Source: Siniperca chuatsi
Lineage: Eukaryota > Chordata > Actinopteri > Centrarchiformes > Sinipercidae
Length of the DNA stretch: 64,000 bases
Direction: 5' to 3'
Assembly: GCF_020085105.1 (NCBI RefSeq)
Contig: NC_058045.1
Location: 18,541,333 to 18,605,332, forward strand
Shown here one piece after another: positions 47,140 to 59,299 of the stretch (within the stretch, counting starts at the first letter, position 1; each line of letters starts with the position of its first letter). The translations under genes were made by a program, and so were the position numbers. The notes under the pieces are model-generated. The model did not search any database, was not told where the DNA came from, and saw only the letters and a program-made list of their open reading frames with translations.

Positions 47140-47251
47140 CAGCTGGCCAATGAGAATCCAGGATACTGGAGCGCGTGTGTCGCTCGCGCGTGGGTTGTTG
47201 AAGCGAATACGCGTGAGCAACGCGACCAGCTAGAATTCCGCTCAGCTAGAG
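47140..47251 (+). promoter_or_regulatory. nap1l4 promoter region and 5' non-coding exon
   Basis: A CCAAT box (GGCCAATGAG) lies at about 47144-47153, followed by a short CpG-rich stretch with GCGCG and CGCTCGCGCG words. A good donor, AGAG|GTAAGG, ends the non-coding exon at 47251. Splicing to the acceptor before 48259 (CTATCAG) would join it to the ATG exon. There is no TATA box, which suits a housekeeping gene. The start of transcription is inferred. Confidence 0.6.
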
Positions 47252-48280
47252 GTAAGGCTGCTAAAACAGCTAGCAAACTCAAACATTTCATTATTACGAG
47301 CATTTGCTTACATGTTAGTTTATTAATCATTAACGTTACGAGTTATCTCACTAATTTGACAGTCCGCTGGCGAATTGTCTTCAAGACACTTTGCTCTCAC
47401 TCTTGGTGCTTTTATTAACCCGCGAGCTAACGGTAACTAGGCGATATTAGCTTGTCAATGCGACTAGCAGTATGCTGTAACATTAACGGCTAGTTTTATC
47501 AACATAATGAAAAGTAATAACATTGTTGGCTCCGCCACTCATTAGCATACTTTACATAATTGTCTTCTACGAATGAGGTAGAAAAGCTTAATGTAAAGTG
47601 TTAACCTTCGTACTTGCTGTTAGCTAAAGCATTGTTCATAGCACGTTGGCTCGTAGTTTCTTGCTAGCCAGCTAGCTAGCTAGCCTGGTTAACGTTAGCT
47701 GCTGTCAGAGCTTTGGCACCGCCCATACTTGGTGGTTATTAGTATGTGCTTGGTGATAAACCGATGTACGCGTGAAGATTCATTTGATATTGTTTTATCA
47801 GTGGCTCTCTGTGAATGTCAGAGGCAGCGATGGTCATTTTACTTAGTGTAAATGGTGACATGCTAACTTTAGTTGTCATAGCCTAGCCCAGCTGCCATTA
47901 GGTTGTCAATGCGTCATCGGCCTGCGCTTGCTCAACACCAGTGTTGCTGTTGATCAGTCAAAGTTAGCTCAGCTGGTCTGTCTGTCGCTCTGTTTTCCTA
48001 GCTGACGCTTGTTTAAGTTTGCACCTCTCGTGAAATCATCGGTTTTACATTTGAGACTGTAACACTAATGACTTTGTGGCAATGTAATAATGAACATGTA
48101 GAATATTTATTAAATGAAGGCGCAAACCCGCGCTGGCTGGTGAAATTCGATCGACACTGTTTTTCCCCCATTCACTGTATTACCGGCTCTGTTAGTAGTT
48201 ACTCAATCTCTGACTCATGATGAGTATATATTTAATATAATTGATCTGTTTCTATCAGAGGAAGGAGCTGCCACTCGGTA

Positions 48281-51200
48281 ATGGACGCCACTAAAGGTAA
48301 AGACAAACGTGCTTTAAGTTAACCATACTAAATTAGATATTCAGTGTGAGAAAATTAGTTTAAACTGTTTTGACTCACAGTCTAACATTAGCTTTTATAT
48401 ATTCATACATGTAAAAAAAAAAAAAAAAAAAAAGTTGTTGTATTAAGTATATGATGAGCCACAGTCATAATTTAAACATTATGAATGAAAAGGATGGCAC
48501 AACCCTCATTCTTAGTAAACAATTTGTACAATGATAATGTGACAGGTACACTTGCATTACTGTTCTTTGCCGTTTTGGCAGGTAAAGGGGATCAAGGAAT
48601 GCAAAATCCAGGTGGGCAGATGGACAGACCTGTCAGTTTCCACTTCTTGGAAAGGTCAGTGCAGATGGGTTATACTGTGTGTGTGTTATGTGAGGTAGAA
48701 GGTAAAAATGGAAAGATTGTCATGGTTACAACATGCCATTGTTCACATCAGTTGCCGGACAACTTCAGATGGCTCTCGGCAAAATGCTAACTGCTTTTGC
48801 TTCTCATCCTATATGGCAGTGTAACTGTTTTTAATTAAATACCTATTAAACAGCAATTATTAGCATACAACATTCATATTTGTATGTTCCTTGGACACTT
48901 TGATATTATTTAGGCCCCAAAATCACATATAAAATTGTTCAATTGAGGTTCAACAGAGTGAAGTATTCTGCTGTTATGCTTAATATCGGACAAAACTTTT
49001 TACATATGTAAAACAAAACCTGTTTGATAGATTATTGACTATTATTATTATTACTTGCTCTGATCAACATAAAAAGTTGATAAATGAGACAATTGAATTA
49101 TTGCTGTGAAATGATACAGTATCACTGTAGACGCCTGCCACATTACCATACCCAAACACAAACAAAATCATCTTCCCAACCCTCTAGTTTGAGGACATAC
49201 CAGTTTAAAGGATAAAGATTGTGTAAGAATTGGTTCAGGATAACAGTCTTACTTCTAAAACACGGATCATAATTTTACTTTTGCTGTAAATGATTTAAAT
49301 TCACATCAATTTCATATTTCTCTTCTCTTATAGCATGCTTCCCAAAGCAGTGAAGAGGCGAGTGCATGCCTTGAAAAGGCTACAGGTGCAGTGTGCCAAC
49401 ATAGAGGCTAAATTCTATGAGGAGGTCCATGAGCTAGAGAGGAAGTATGCAGCCCTTTATCAGCCACTGTTTGAAAAGGTACCATAAATAATGTTTTTAT
49501 AACAGAACATTTTCTTTACTTGACTTTAACACCACACATAGAATTTTCTTTGCTCATTTTAGGTTAATGCAAACAGAGCAAAGACTAGAAAAAAAGACAC
49601 CAAATAAGGTCTCTTATTTGTTAAGAGACCAAATATTTGAGAATGACTTGTGTTGTTCCCTGCACTAATGGCTGGTGGTGAAGTCTCTCTCTCGTCCGAT
49701 CTGAGGTCAGTGAGGACACATCCTTGGTGCTAAATTGAAAACTGCCACAACGAGTAGTCAACTGTTCTTTTGTCAGTCAAGGCTATTTCCAGAGCTAGTG
49801 ACAAGAAGTCGGCCATTCCTAGTTGCACCGAAGACTGGCAGCTGTAATCCTGCTGCACCTGTCTGTGCTGTGTGTATGTTGTATGTGTGTGTGTGTATAT
49901 ATATATATATATAAGTCAGTGTGCATGTCAGTGTCTCAAATGGTGTTGATTTCATTGTACGCGCTGAAAATAATTCAGCATTATCGAATGAATGCTTGTT
50001 CATATACAGATATTTCACACTAATATTTCCAAACCCCTTTCTAAAATTATTAACTTTGTTGTTGTGTGTCACAGAGACGAGATATTGTCACAGGAACAGT
50101 GGAACCCACAGACCAAGAGTGTGAGTGGCACAGTGACAGAGAGGAAGAGGAGGAGCTTGCTGTAAGTACAGCTTTGATTTGTTTGTCTTTAGAGCCTGAT
50201 CACTTTGCCAAATCCTACTTCTTCTGGTTTACCACAACAAAGGAAAAGAGATTTTTCTTACAGCCACACAGGCCGCCTCAATCTCAAATGATACCAGGAG
50301 TCTGTGGAAATTGTCTCCCCTAGAATGAAGTCTGGAGTAGTGGATAAAAAAATCATGTATCGTCCCATATCATATGTTATCAAACTATCAATATGTCATT
50401 ACAGAGTGAATTTGCATTACTTTAATTACAACAGACTGAGACTATTGCCACGGGTGTTTTCAGCTCAAACTTTAAGCACATTTTTCTCTCCATTGTGGAT
50501 GAAGGAATGAGTGCAAGATCTACAGGGATTTTTTTTTTTCCAACATCTATCTCCTTTTCAGTAAAGCAAACAGGGAAAACAGATGCATTTGGACAAATAG
50601 GTGAATGGGATCCAATAGGAAACAATAGGGTTGTGGGAAATGTGGTTTTAATGAGAATCACTAGGACTAATAAAATTATGACTGTTTTGTGTAACCGATT
50701 AGTCTTGCTTTGATCCTGTGTTTTGTGATTTGTTTGTTCACACAAGATCTATGTTTGTAAAATATCTTGATCTCACTGAGACTTTTTGAAAGCATAACAA
50801 AGTATATTGTTTAGATTTTTGTGAATAATGAATTTTGATGAGTGCTCTGCCCCATCGCCTGTAGGAGGAGGTAAAGGAAAAAGCTGCTATTGAGGATGCA
50901 AAGAAAGAGGAAGCCATGCCAGAGGAAGACCCAAAAGGCATCCCTGAGTTCTGGCTCACCATATTCAAGAGTGTGGACATGCTAAGTGACATGCTACAGG
51001 TACATTTAAACAGTTGATCCTTCACTCATGCCTTATACTCATTTCACCCAATTTCTGCAGCATTATGTGTCTCTGATCTGACTGTTTTTCTACCACCAGG
51101 AACACGATGAGCCCATCTTAAAGCATCTGAAAGATATTCAAGTCAAGTTTTCTGAGCCAGGACAGCCAATGGTTAGTATCATCATGTTGTAATAATGCAT

Positions 51201-54200
51201 TGATATCATTACAAATTAATAAACTAGATGAAGTTAAATGATGAGTGAAATGATCTATCTATCTTGGTCTTTCTCCCACAGAGTTTCACATTAGAGTTCC
51301 ACTTTGAGCCCAATGGTTACTTCAACAATGCAGTCCTGACTAAAGTCTACAAGATGAAGTCAGAGCCTGATGCCTCAGAACCTTTCTCATTCGAGGGGCC
51401 AGAGATCATTGACTGTGAAGGGTGAGAGCCAGAGCACACAAACATGCTTGATAAACTGCATCATTGACACATATGATGTTGAGGTTTAAGGAAAAAATAG
51501 AGATTGTTCAGTTTGTAAAACATTTATTTTCCCTCTTTCTATATTAATCTCTCTTGACTTTACATTCCACATATCAGCCTCCTCTTGACACTTCTTTCTA
51601 CCTTTTTTGCATCCTTGCTTTCTGCCGCCTCTCACTTTTTTGCACACTTCCTCTCTCTAGCTGTCAGATAGACTGGCACAAGGGGAAGGATGTGACAGTG
51701 AAAACTATTAAGAAGAAGCAGAAGCATAAAGGCCGTGGCACTGTCCGCACTGTTACCAAACAGGTCCCCAACGACTCTTTCTTCAACTTCTTTAACCCTG
51801 TCAAAGGTGAGAACACACACAGAAATAAACACACACAAAATGTAGTGTTCTCTAGTAGTCTAAATGTAACATTTAAAGCAATTACTCCTACTTCTTTTCA
51901 ACAACCTATGTATGTATCTGACATAGCAATAACTGTTTAAAATGTAAAGTTTTGCTCTGTTAGCTGTATACACACGTACACAAACTGAGCAAACCCTGAA
52001 TCACTGAAAGCATTGAGAGGGAGAGCCACACACAAATACATCTGCTTGACAGTCAACATGTCTGTGTTCATCTGCAGGCAGTGTGGCAACATGTTGCATG
52101 TTATGTGGTTTTACCATTGGTCGCTGCATTTAGCTGAATTCAACAGCAGGTGGCATCAGACTCTTAAGTAGGGTCAGATTGTGCAAGCGCTCTGCTGTGT
52201 GTAGGTGGAACAGTCAGCAGGTCTTGCTCACTGATGTTGGACTTCATATATGAAGCTGCTCACTGGACCATTGAGCTTTTACATCAACTTAGAAAGAATA
52301 AATAATTAAAGAAGACAAATCACAGACGCAGTACAGTAGAACCATGTGACAACGGGATGGAAAGGTTTGGTTTATAAAAAAAAAAAGGCCTTTAGCTTGT
52401 TAGCTTTTAGAATAATTTTGAGTCTTTTTTTAAATGATAATCATTAGGACATTGGGTAACCTTACTGGTGCAGTTGCCCTCAACAAAGGTGAGGGAGGTT
52501 AGTCAAGTCAGCAGTCTTTTGTTTTGGTTTGATTACTTTTGTTCAGTTGAGTAAACAGTTGATGAATAATACCGTGATAGATCCTTTATGTCACATATCT
52601 CTCAAAGGATCGGTAAGTAAGGAAGCATACACCTTTGATTTAATGACTGTAGCATCCTGTGTAGTCAACTTATCTGTCAGACGTGCCTGGACTTATTCTG
52701 ACTTTGAGGAGTTGACCTGATTGCTCATTGGCTGAACAAGTGTTTGTCTTACTGGTTGAGTCATAGCCTCTGCATAAAGCTGGTGACTATAAATAGCTCT
52801 TTGTCAAGTGTGTTCAGGTGTGCAGTTCTGGGGTTGGGATGTCCATTAGTGAATAAGACATCACTAGTTGATTATGTGAACAGGCCAAAGAGTACATATG
52901 ACTTGACTGCTCTGTGGTCCATGGATGTGTGAACAAGATTTATTTTATATTTCTTTATTGGGCAAATTTTTTATTTGAATTTATTGAAAGGATAGCCCCT
53001 TGAGATTAGCATATCATTTTCAAGGGAGTCCTATTGTGATAGAGATTTTATGTGATTAGATTAGAGAGTAGATGCTACAGCAAATGTTGATTTTGATGGG
53101 ACACCACAGAATTGTTGAAGAAATTGGTTCTTGTCATTTTTTTCACCATGGCAAAGGCAAGAAAACGTACATCCGCCCTCAGAGGAAGTGCATTTTTTGT
53201 CATCACGTGTATCTCTTCTATCAGGTTATTTGAGAAAGTATTACAAGAATATTTTTTTCCAATATCTAAACATAACATTTTGTTCATTGCGCAAAGTCAT
53301 TAGAAACCAATATTAGCTTGGTGTCGCTATTACATAGGTTGTCTACCAGAAAACACTGATAAGGGATCCTTACTGATAAGAGATCTTTATCAAAATGCTC
53401 ATACTGTAGAGTGTGTACAGAACCTTGCAAGTGTAACAAAGCAGTTTCCCCAAATACAGTAGTATTGAAAGAAGAGAAAGGATGGGACAATGTCACCTTT
53501 AGTCAGTTTATTGCCATGGTGGTGGACCACAGCTGTTTCCTAACGGCCTGTCACTTTCTATGGATGATGTGACCTTGTGTTATGAAGTCATTCATAATAA
53601 GCATAGTTGTTGCCTTAATTGGACTTTTACATGTTGGTTGAATTAAAGGTAATCCCAAAGTTTCCAGTGAACGCTATTATGAAACAAATCTAACACCTGC
53701 TGTGACTGTTGGCTTAACTGGTCATTTTAAAATGAGTGTGCTGTTCAAAATCCCATTTCCCCCTTTTTATTGTAACCTGAATTTACTTCTATAGTCATTG
53801 TAAAGCAGTGTGTTGAGGTGCTTATTATTTACATTATATATGTCCTTCCCCTTACAGCTTCACCAGATGGGGAAATGGTGAGTAAAATGTAGCTTATTCT
53901 TCATAAAATCACCACCCATTTTATTGCTTCTTCCATTACCATCAATCTATTTGATTTGTAGCTGTGTTAAAATGGTCTCTTTGTGTTCTTGTTTTATAGG
54001 ACGAGGACTCTGAGTTCACCCTAGCCACAGACTTTGAGATTGGTCATTTCTTCCGTGAGAGAATAGTTCCCAGAGCAGTGCTGTATTTCACTGGAGAGGC
54101 CCTGGAAGATGACGAGAGTGTGAGTGTTTTTCCTCTAACACACACTGTTACACTTGAACACAAGATGGGATGTTTGCAGTCTGAAAAAATGTTTCAAGGA

Positions 54201-57200
54201 CATACAGGGGATTTCAGAAAGTATTCAGACCCCTTCACTTTTTTCACATTTTGTTGTTTTGCAGCCTCATGCTAAAATCGTTTGAATTCAGTTTTCCCCT
54301 CATCAATCTACACTCAATACCCCATAATTCAGACCATTAACTCTACTTAGTTGAAGCACCTTTAGCAGCAACTACAGCCTCAAGTCTTCTTAGGTGTGAC
54401 GTAACAAGCTTTGCATGCCTGGATTTGGGGATTTTCTGCTATTCTTCTCTACAGGTCCTCAAGCTCTGTCAGATTGGATAGGGACTGTCAGTGGACAGCC
54501 ATTTTCAGGTCTCTCTTGGCTGTGTGCTTAGGGTCATTGTCCTGTTGAAAGGTGAACCTTTGGCCCAGTCTGAGGTTCTGAGTGCTCTGGACCAGGTTTT
54601 CATTAAGGATATCTGTACTTTGCTCCGTTCAGCTTTCCCTCAACCCTGACCAGTCCCCCACAGCATGATGCTGACACCAACATTCTTCATCGCTGGGATG
54701 GTATTGTGCAGGTGATGAGCGGTACCTGGTTTCCTCCAGATATGACGCTTAGAATTGAGGCCAAACAGTTGAATTTTGGTTTCCATCAGACCCGAAAATC
54801 TTGTTTCTCACACTCAGTCTTTTAGATGCTTTTTTTTGGCAAACTCCTAGTGGGCTTTCATGTGTCTGTGCCTTGACACAATCCTGTGTCTGAGCTCTGC
54901 AGGCAGTTCCTTCGGCCTCATGACTGTTTTTGCTCTGATATGCATTGTCAGCTGTGAGACCTTTTATATAGACAGATGTGTGCCTTTCCAAATCATGTCC
55001 AGTCAATTGAATTTACTGCAGGTGGACTCCAATCTGGTCTGGGTCTGACTACTTTCTGAATGCACTGTTAAAGCTGTATTTGTCATCACTGTTGTACCAC
55101 ATGTGGGTGTTTTTCACTCTCGATTTTGTATATTTTTTTGCAGTTTGAAGAGGAGGAGCTGGAAGAGGGAGATGAAGAGGTTAGTAATGCCACTTTGACA
55201 AACACTGTGAATTTGATCTGATACACCAGACAAGTGATCATCACTGTTCACACAGGACTTGGGTTTACAATGCACCACCATACACATCACTGCTAAACTG
55301 TATAATAATTGTGTTCCTGGTATATATTGTGTTAAAGCAGGGGTTCTTTGACTGTTTTATTATCCTCTTGTCTTTGTGTCTCAGGAGCAGGATGAGGAGG
55401 GTGATGATGACGATGATGAGGGTGACTTTGACCCCAAGGTCAGTATGAAATTATTTTTTTATTATTATTATTTGATTATTGACCTGCTCATAATGTGTTG
55501 TTACTATTTTTTAATGTTTTTCAATGTGAGTGCTTTTATTGGTGCAGTGATAGTGGTGCTACTCAGGTAGCTCAGTGAGCTGAGCATTTAACCAAGCCCC
55601 CTGGAACAGTGCAGTGCTTTGCAACAAAGCAGCAAAAGAAGACTTCTTAAAAGCTACTTGGAAAATTTTCTTACTCAAGACATGCAGAGCCAGAGAAATG
55701 CATCGTGGCACAGCCGAAGGATGTGAAGAATGAATTGGCCACCTTCTTATCCATCTTTTAATATATCAAAGGTGCTATCTCTGTGCTGAATATTAAGTTC
55801 AATTCAACTTTATTATTCTTGCATACAAGATAATGCATCTTGTTAAAAATTATTTTAAAAAGTACAAAAAATAACTGAAAGAAGAAAGAATGTGCAAAAT
55901 TATTTAAAGGTTGGATATGCAATGCTTATCAAACACATGTCTTTTTGTCAAATTCAGCAAATATTTTCTCACTGTGTAGCTAGCTGTCTGTTCAGTGAGT
56001 GTGCTGAAAAACAAAAAACAAACTGGTGTTTGTACACAGTCCTGGCTCTGTAAATGGGGAGATAAAGAAAGTGGCTATTCCAGCCATGATTTGTGTGTCA
56101 GGTAACGTTAAATGACTTGCCCACAGACATTCAGCTTACTTTCTACTTTGCCAAGATGATGCTGCTGTTGTTGTTGTGATGTTAGCTATAGTGGCAGGAG
56201 AGTTGTGAGTATCGCTGTCTGTGACTGGTTTGCTGGCTCTGGGAAATGTCTCGTCCTCTCTGGCTGTTAGCTTTGCAGCAGCAGCTGTAGAGATAGTTTG
56301 CTAACCCACAACCTAGCTTACGTTAGTTACCTTACAGGGCTCCAGACTGCAACCATTTTTGGAGACAGTGCTACTAAATTTTATAACTAGGAGCACCAGT
56401 ATGACTTGCAAATGTTCCCCCCCCATTTTTTGTTGTTGGTTTTTTAAAAATCATTGTATATCTTGTGAAACACCAGGAGGGAGCAAGAATTGGTGTGGGT
56501 TTGTATGAGAGTGTATTACACATGTTATGTGGACATAAATCTTTTTACACAGTCACATTGTGGAAACTCGCCTTCCTTGTGTGCGTGTGTGTACCTGTGT
56601 CCGGTCTGTAAGTGCTCTTGCTTGGCCCTTTGGTGACAATGAAACTATACATTCATTTTTCTAAAGAAAAGATCATTCAGACTCTCCCGGTGGGCCTGTC
56701 GCTCTGTGGTCCGCTTAAACAAGAGCAGGAAAAACGCATCATCGGCCAACTGACAGAAGACAGAAGACAATAGGGTTAAGATAAGCAAGATTTGGGTTTG
56801 GCTAGCTGGCTATTTAGCTGTTTCGGGTGGCTTTTGTTGAAACGTGTTCAACTTTTCATAAAGTTGATATGCTTGTCAATTTCACTTTTTCGTGAACCGA
56901 CCAATCACAGCCTTGATGGGGTGGGACATTATAAAGAGGTTGACATGCTACAGTAAACTCTCAAAATGTTGAACTCACTGTAATGCATGAATGGTTATGG
57001 TTATTGACAGGTCGGTACTTAACATTAACAAATTAGTCTAACTGCCGATGTAGACCATTTTTCTTGCACAAGGATTTAATGAAGGAACAAAACCTAGAAA
57101 AATTATAAATGTTGGTTGTGTGTTTCTTAAACTGGTGTATTGTCCAGCTGGAATTTATACTAGTGGTAGGCTATATAGTACCCTGTTATATGAAAGTATA

Positions 57201-59299
57201 GTGAATATACTAACATTATATAATTAATATATTAATATAATACTGACATTATACTATTTATTTAATATTCGACTAATACACTAAAAGTTACTCATCCAGG
57301 TTGTGGATAGTGCATCTGCAGTGGTCAGTAGATTTAGCTAGAGCCAGAATGCCAGTGCCATTGTGCCAATATGTGCTCCTTCTAGCCATCCACCTTTCCC
57401 TTGTTATATTTTGCATCTATTTTACTAAGTTATTGTTATAAATATTGTTCAGTAATCTTGTTTAGGCTACAAATGTGTGCCGGGGGTGTATTTATTACCA
57501 AAGCATTACGCTCACATAAAGGAACATCATATTGATGCTCAAACACTTGGTGTTCTTAATGACTGAATGTGGTCACATATCAACATATCATTGTGAAGTG
57601 CTTTGAGTGGTCGGAAGACTAGAAAGGCGCTATACAATAATTCAGTTCAGTTTTATTTATATAGCGCCAACTCATAACAGAAGTTATCTCATTGCACTTT
57701 TCCTATAGAGCAGGTCTAGACCGTACTCTTTACATTATTTACAGAGACCCAACATATTCCAGTCCATTAACCATATCTGCAGAGATAAACACTCCTATCG
57801 TGCTTGTTGTTGGTTTAGCCTTGAGCGCTGTGGGGAGTTTATTTTGCCCTGTTCTGATAATGGACGCACTCAGGAGATGCCATTACAAACATTATCTACA
57901 GTTTTCATGTAATGTACTACTTGTCCAGTGCTGCTTGCTAATCAACTGCAAAATCGGGTTCAACACACAGTATATAACACGGGATCAAAATAATACGGGA
58001 GGTTCTGTATCTCTGATTTATTTACCCTCTCCTTAATGATGATGATACTATTTATGTGGGCTGCACTAACCTAGCATGGTTTACCTTGCGAGGCAGCCCT
58101 GATTTGCTGCATAGCCTGCCCCGAATATATAGCAGAGACACTAAGGGATAGCTCCCTCAGTGGAAATAGTATTTCCAAATCTCTACCGGTGGACACATTT
58201 TTACCTTTGCATGGTATATACTGTCATATCGCCCAACCCTAGCTGTCACCTTTTAGGATATCTTCACCTCATCATTAAGTGATTTGTTCTCAGAAGCACC
58301 TGTACATACGTTTTAAGTCTTAAGTCGTTTCACTCAAGGCCCATGATGATGAGACTGTGAGTATTTCTTCACATGTTCAGTTCTTTCATTGTATCTCCAA
58401 TTTCCACCACCAGACTTGCAATGCATCCTGCATATGGCAGACTTTTTAAGGTGTTTTCTTTTTCTGCGCTTACTCTCTCAGACCATTGGCTACAAATTAT
58501 GTAATGACAGTTACTGAAAGAGCCATTTATTTTGTGGTTTAGTTGGGCTGACTATGATCCATTATGAGCCATTCTGGTCTGATAGTGAGTAAGTGCATAA
58601 CATGGCCTGTAAGCAGTTTTATCAGGCATGACCAACAATGCTGCTGTCTGAATGAGTTTCTTCAGTAGCTTACTATGTAAAATTTTTCTCTCATGGTACA
58701 TCAGTTATTAATTTTGCTTCAGCAATGTTTCACTGTGTTCACTATGTCATTCTGAATGTGACGATTAAACTTGTACATATTGTTGTCTCTCCCTCCCCTG
58801 GATTCCCCTCCATTACAGGCATAATCAATCATTCTCACCCCATGCATTTCTAGGTAAGGGAGAAATAAGGATGGCGTCCTGCATATATTATACACTGTCA
58901 TGTCCTTTTGGCTTTGGTTTATTGTTCTGGCTGCCTCTCTCTTTCACTACATCCTTGATTCTCCCAGTAGTCTGAGGGGTTTAGGACCCTCAACTCACAT
59001 CTTGGCTAGATACGGCTTCTTTTCTCCCTGTCCTGTCTTTGCTCTTTTTTCATCTATTTGTTTTTCCTCCTGTAGTCCCACCCCAGGTTTCTAACATTGT
59101 TCCCTTTACTGTTACAAACCAGGTTCAAAAATGTTGCTTCCTTTCTCTAGCATCTGCTTTCATGTTAACCTCCTCTAGTTGCTAGTTAATGCCCGGAGGC
59201 TTCATTAGCTGTCTGTCCTCTTGTTGTCTAATCTGGTTTCTCTCTGTCTTCTCTCCACAGAAAGAACAGCCCCAGCCTGCCGAATGCAAACAGCAGTAA
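48281..59299 (+). CDS. nap1l4: Nucleosome assembly protein 1-like 4, 13 coding exons
   Basis: Histone chaperone that binds H2A-H2B and shuttles between cytoplasm and nucleus. Exons: 48281-48296, 48582-48654, 49334-49478, 50075-50161, 50865-50999, 51100-51171, 51282-51421, 51661-51806, 53858-53877, 54000-54119, 55144-55179, 55385-55438, 59261-59299. All phases close, giving 360 aa, close to the family's roughly 375. The NAP domain runs from about residue 31 (LPKAVKRRVHALK) to 320, with FYEEVHELERKYAALYQPLF, DPKGIPEFWLTIF, a basic KTIKKKQKHKGRG stretch at 237-249 (likely NLS), SFFNFFNP and FEIGHFFRERIVPRAVLYFTGEA in two parts. An acidic tail spans about 316-345, and the end CKQQ is a CaaX prenylation box. 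The segment at residues 15-30 is unlike the usual family sequence (see findings). nap1l1 is the main alternative name. Confidence 0.95.
48413..48433. repeat. Poly-A run in nap1l4 intron 1
   Basis: About 21 consecutive A residues, preceded by AT-rich sequence. There is no clear retroelement body before it. Confidence 0.9.
51810..53855 (+). other. nap1l4 intron 8 (2 kb), nothing else recognised
   Basis: The intron between the exons ending 51806 and starting 53858 has short CA runs near 51815-51840. There is no embedded gene, and no recognisable repeat body. Confidence 0.5.
54203..55069 (-). mobile_element. Tc1-like transposon relic in nap1l4 intron 10
   Basis: The ends are inverted repeats: the left reads CAGGGGATTTCAGAAAGTAT and the right reversed reads CAGTGCATTCAGAAAGTAG, each next to TA. 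Between them, in reverse orientation, lie pieces of a Tc1-type transposase: around 54749-55006 the minus strand has VCQKKASKR, NKIFGSDGNQNSTVWP and HDLERHTSVYIKGL phrases. At about 0.87 kb it is shorter than a full roughly 1.6-kb Tc1-like element, so it has internal deletions and is inactive. Confidence 0.85.
55800..55880 (-). repeat. Possible LINE 3' tail fragment
   Basis: CAATTCAACTTTATTATTC on the plus strand resembles a reversed LINE tail (AATAAAGTTGAATTG). It is short and uncertain, directly upstream of MITE copy C. Confidence 0.3.
55907..56336 (-). mobile_element. MITE copy C, reversed and truncated, in nap1l4 intron 12
   Basis: Reversed, this matches copy B from its right terminal repeat (here TTAAAGGTTGGATATGCAAT) through the GCTAACAGCCAG and CTAACCCACAACCTAG landmarks. 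It lacks the last ~85 bp that carry the other terminal repeat. It is more diverged than copies A and B. The break is followed by GGGCTCCAGACTGC, which looks like the start of another element. Confidence 0.75.
56337..57100. repeat. Possible hAT-derived repeat in nap1l4 intron 12
   Basis: The phrase GGGCTCCAGACTGCAACCAT followed by GGAGACAGTGCTACTAAATT resembles hAT-derived repeats of fish from memory. No clear end or target duplication was found. Short C-run at 56419-56426. Confidence 0.3.
57590..57790. repeat. Two retroelement tails inserted tail to tail
   Basis: 57595-57640 reads GAAGTGCTTTGAGTGGTC, then AGAAAGGCGCTATACAAT, a plus-strand LINE tail. Directly after it, 57645-57790 reads TTCAGTTTTATTTATATAGC, then AGCAGGTCTAGACCGTACTC, a second element of opposite orientation. 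No reverse transcriptase is kept. Confidence 0.5.
57800..59255 (+). other. Remainder of nap1l4 intron 12, nothing recognised
   Basis: AT-rich intron sequence up to the acceptor CTCTCCACAG before the last coding exon. No further exon with conserved NAP sequence is visible. Confidence 0.5.
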
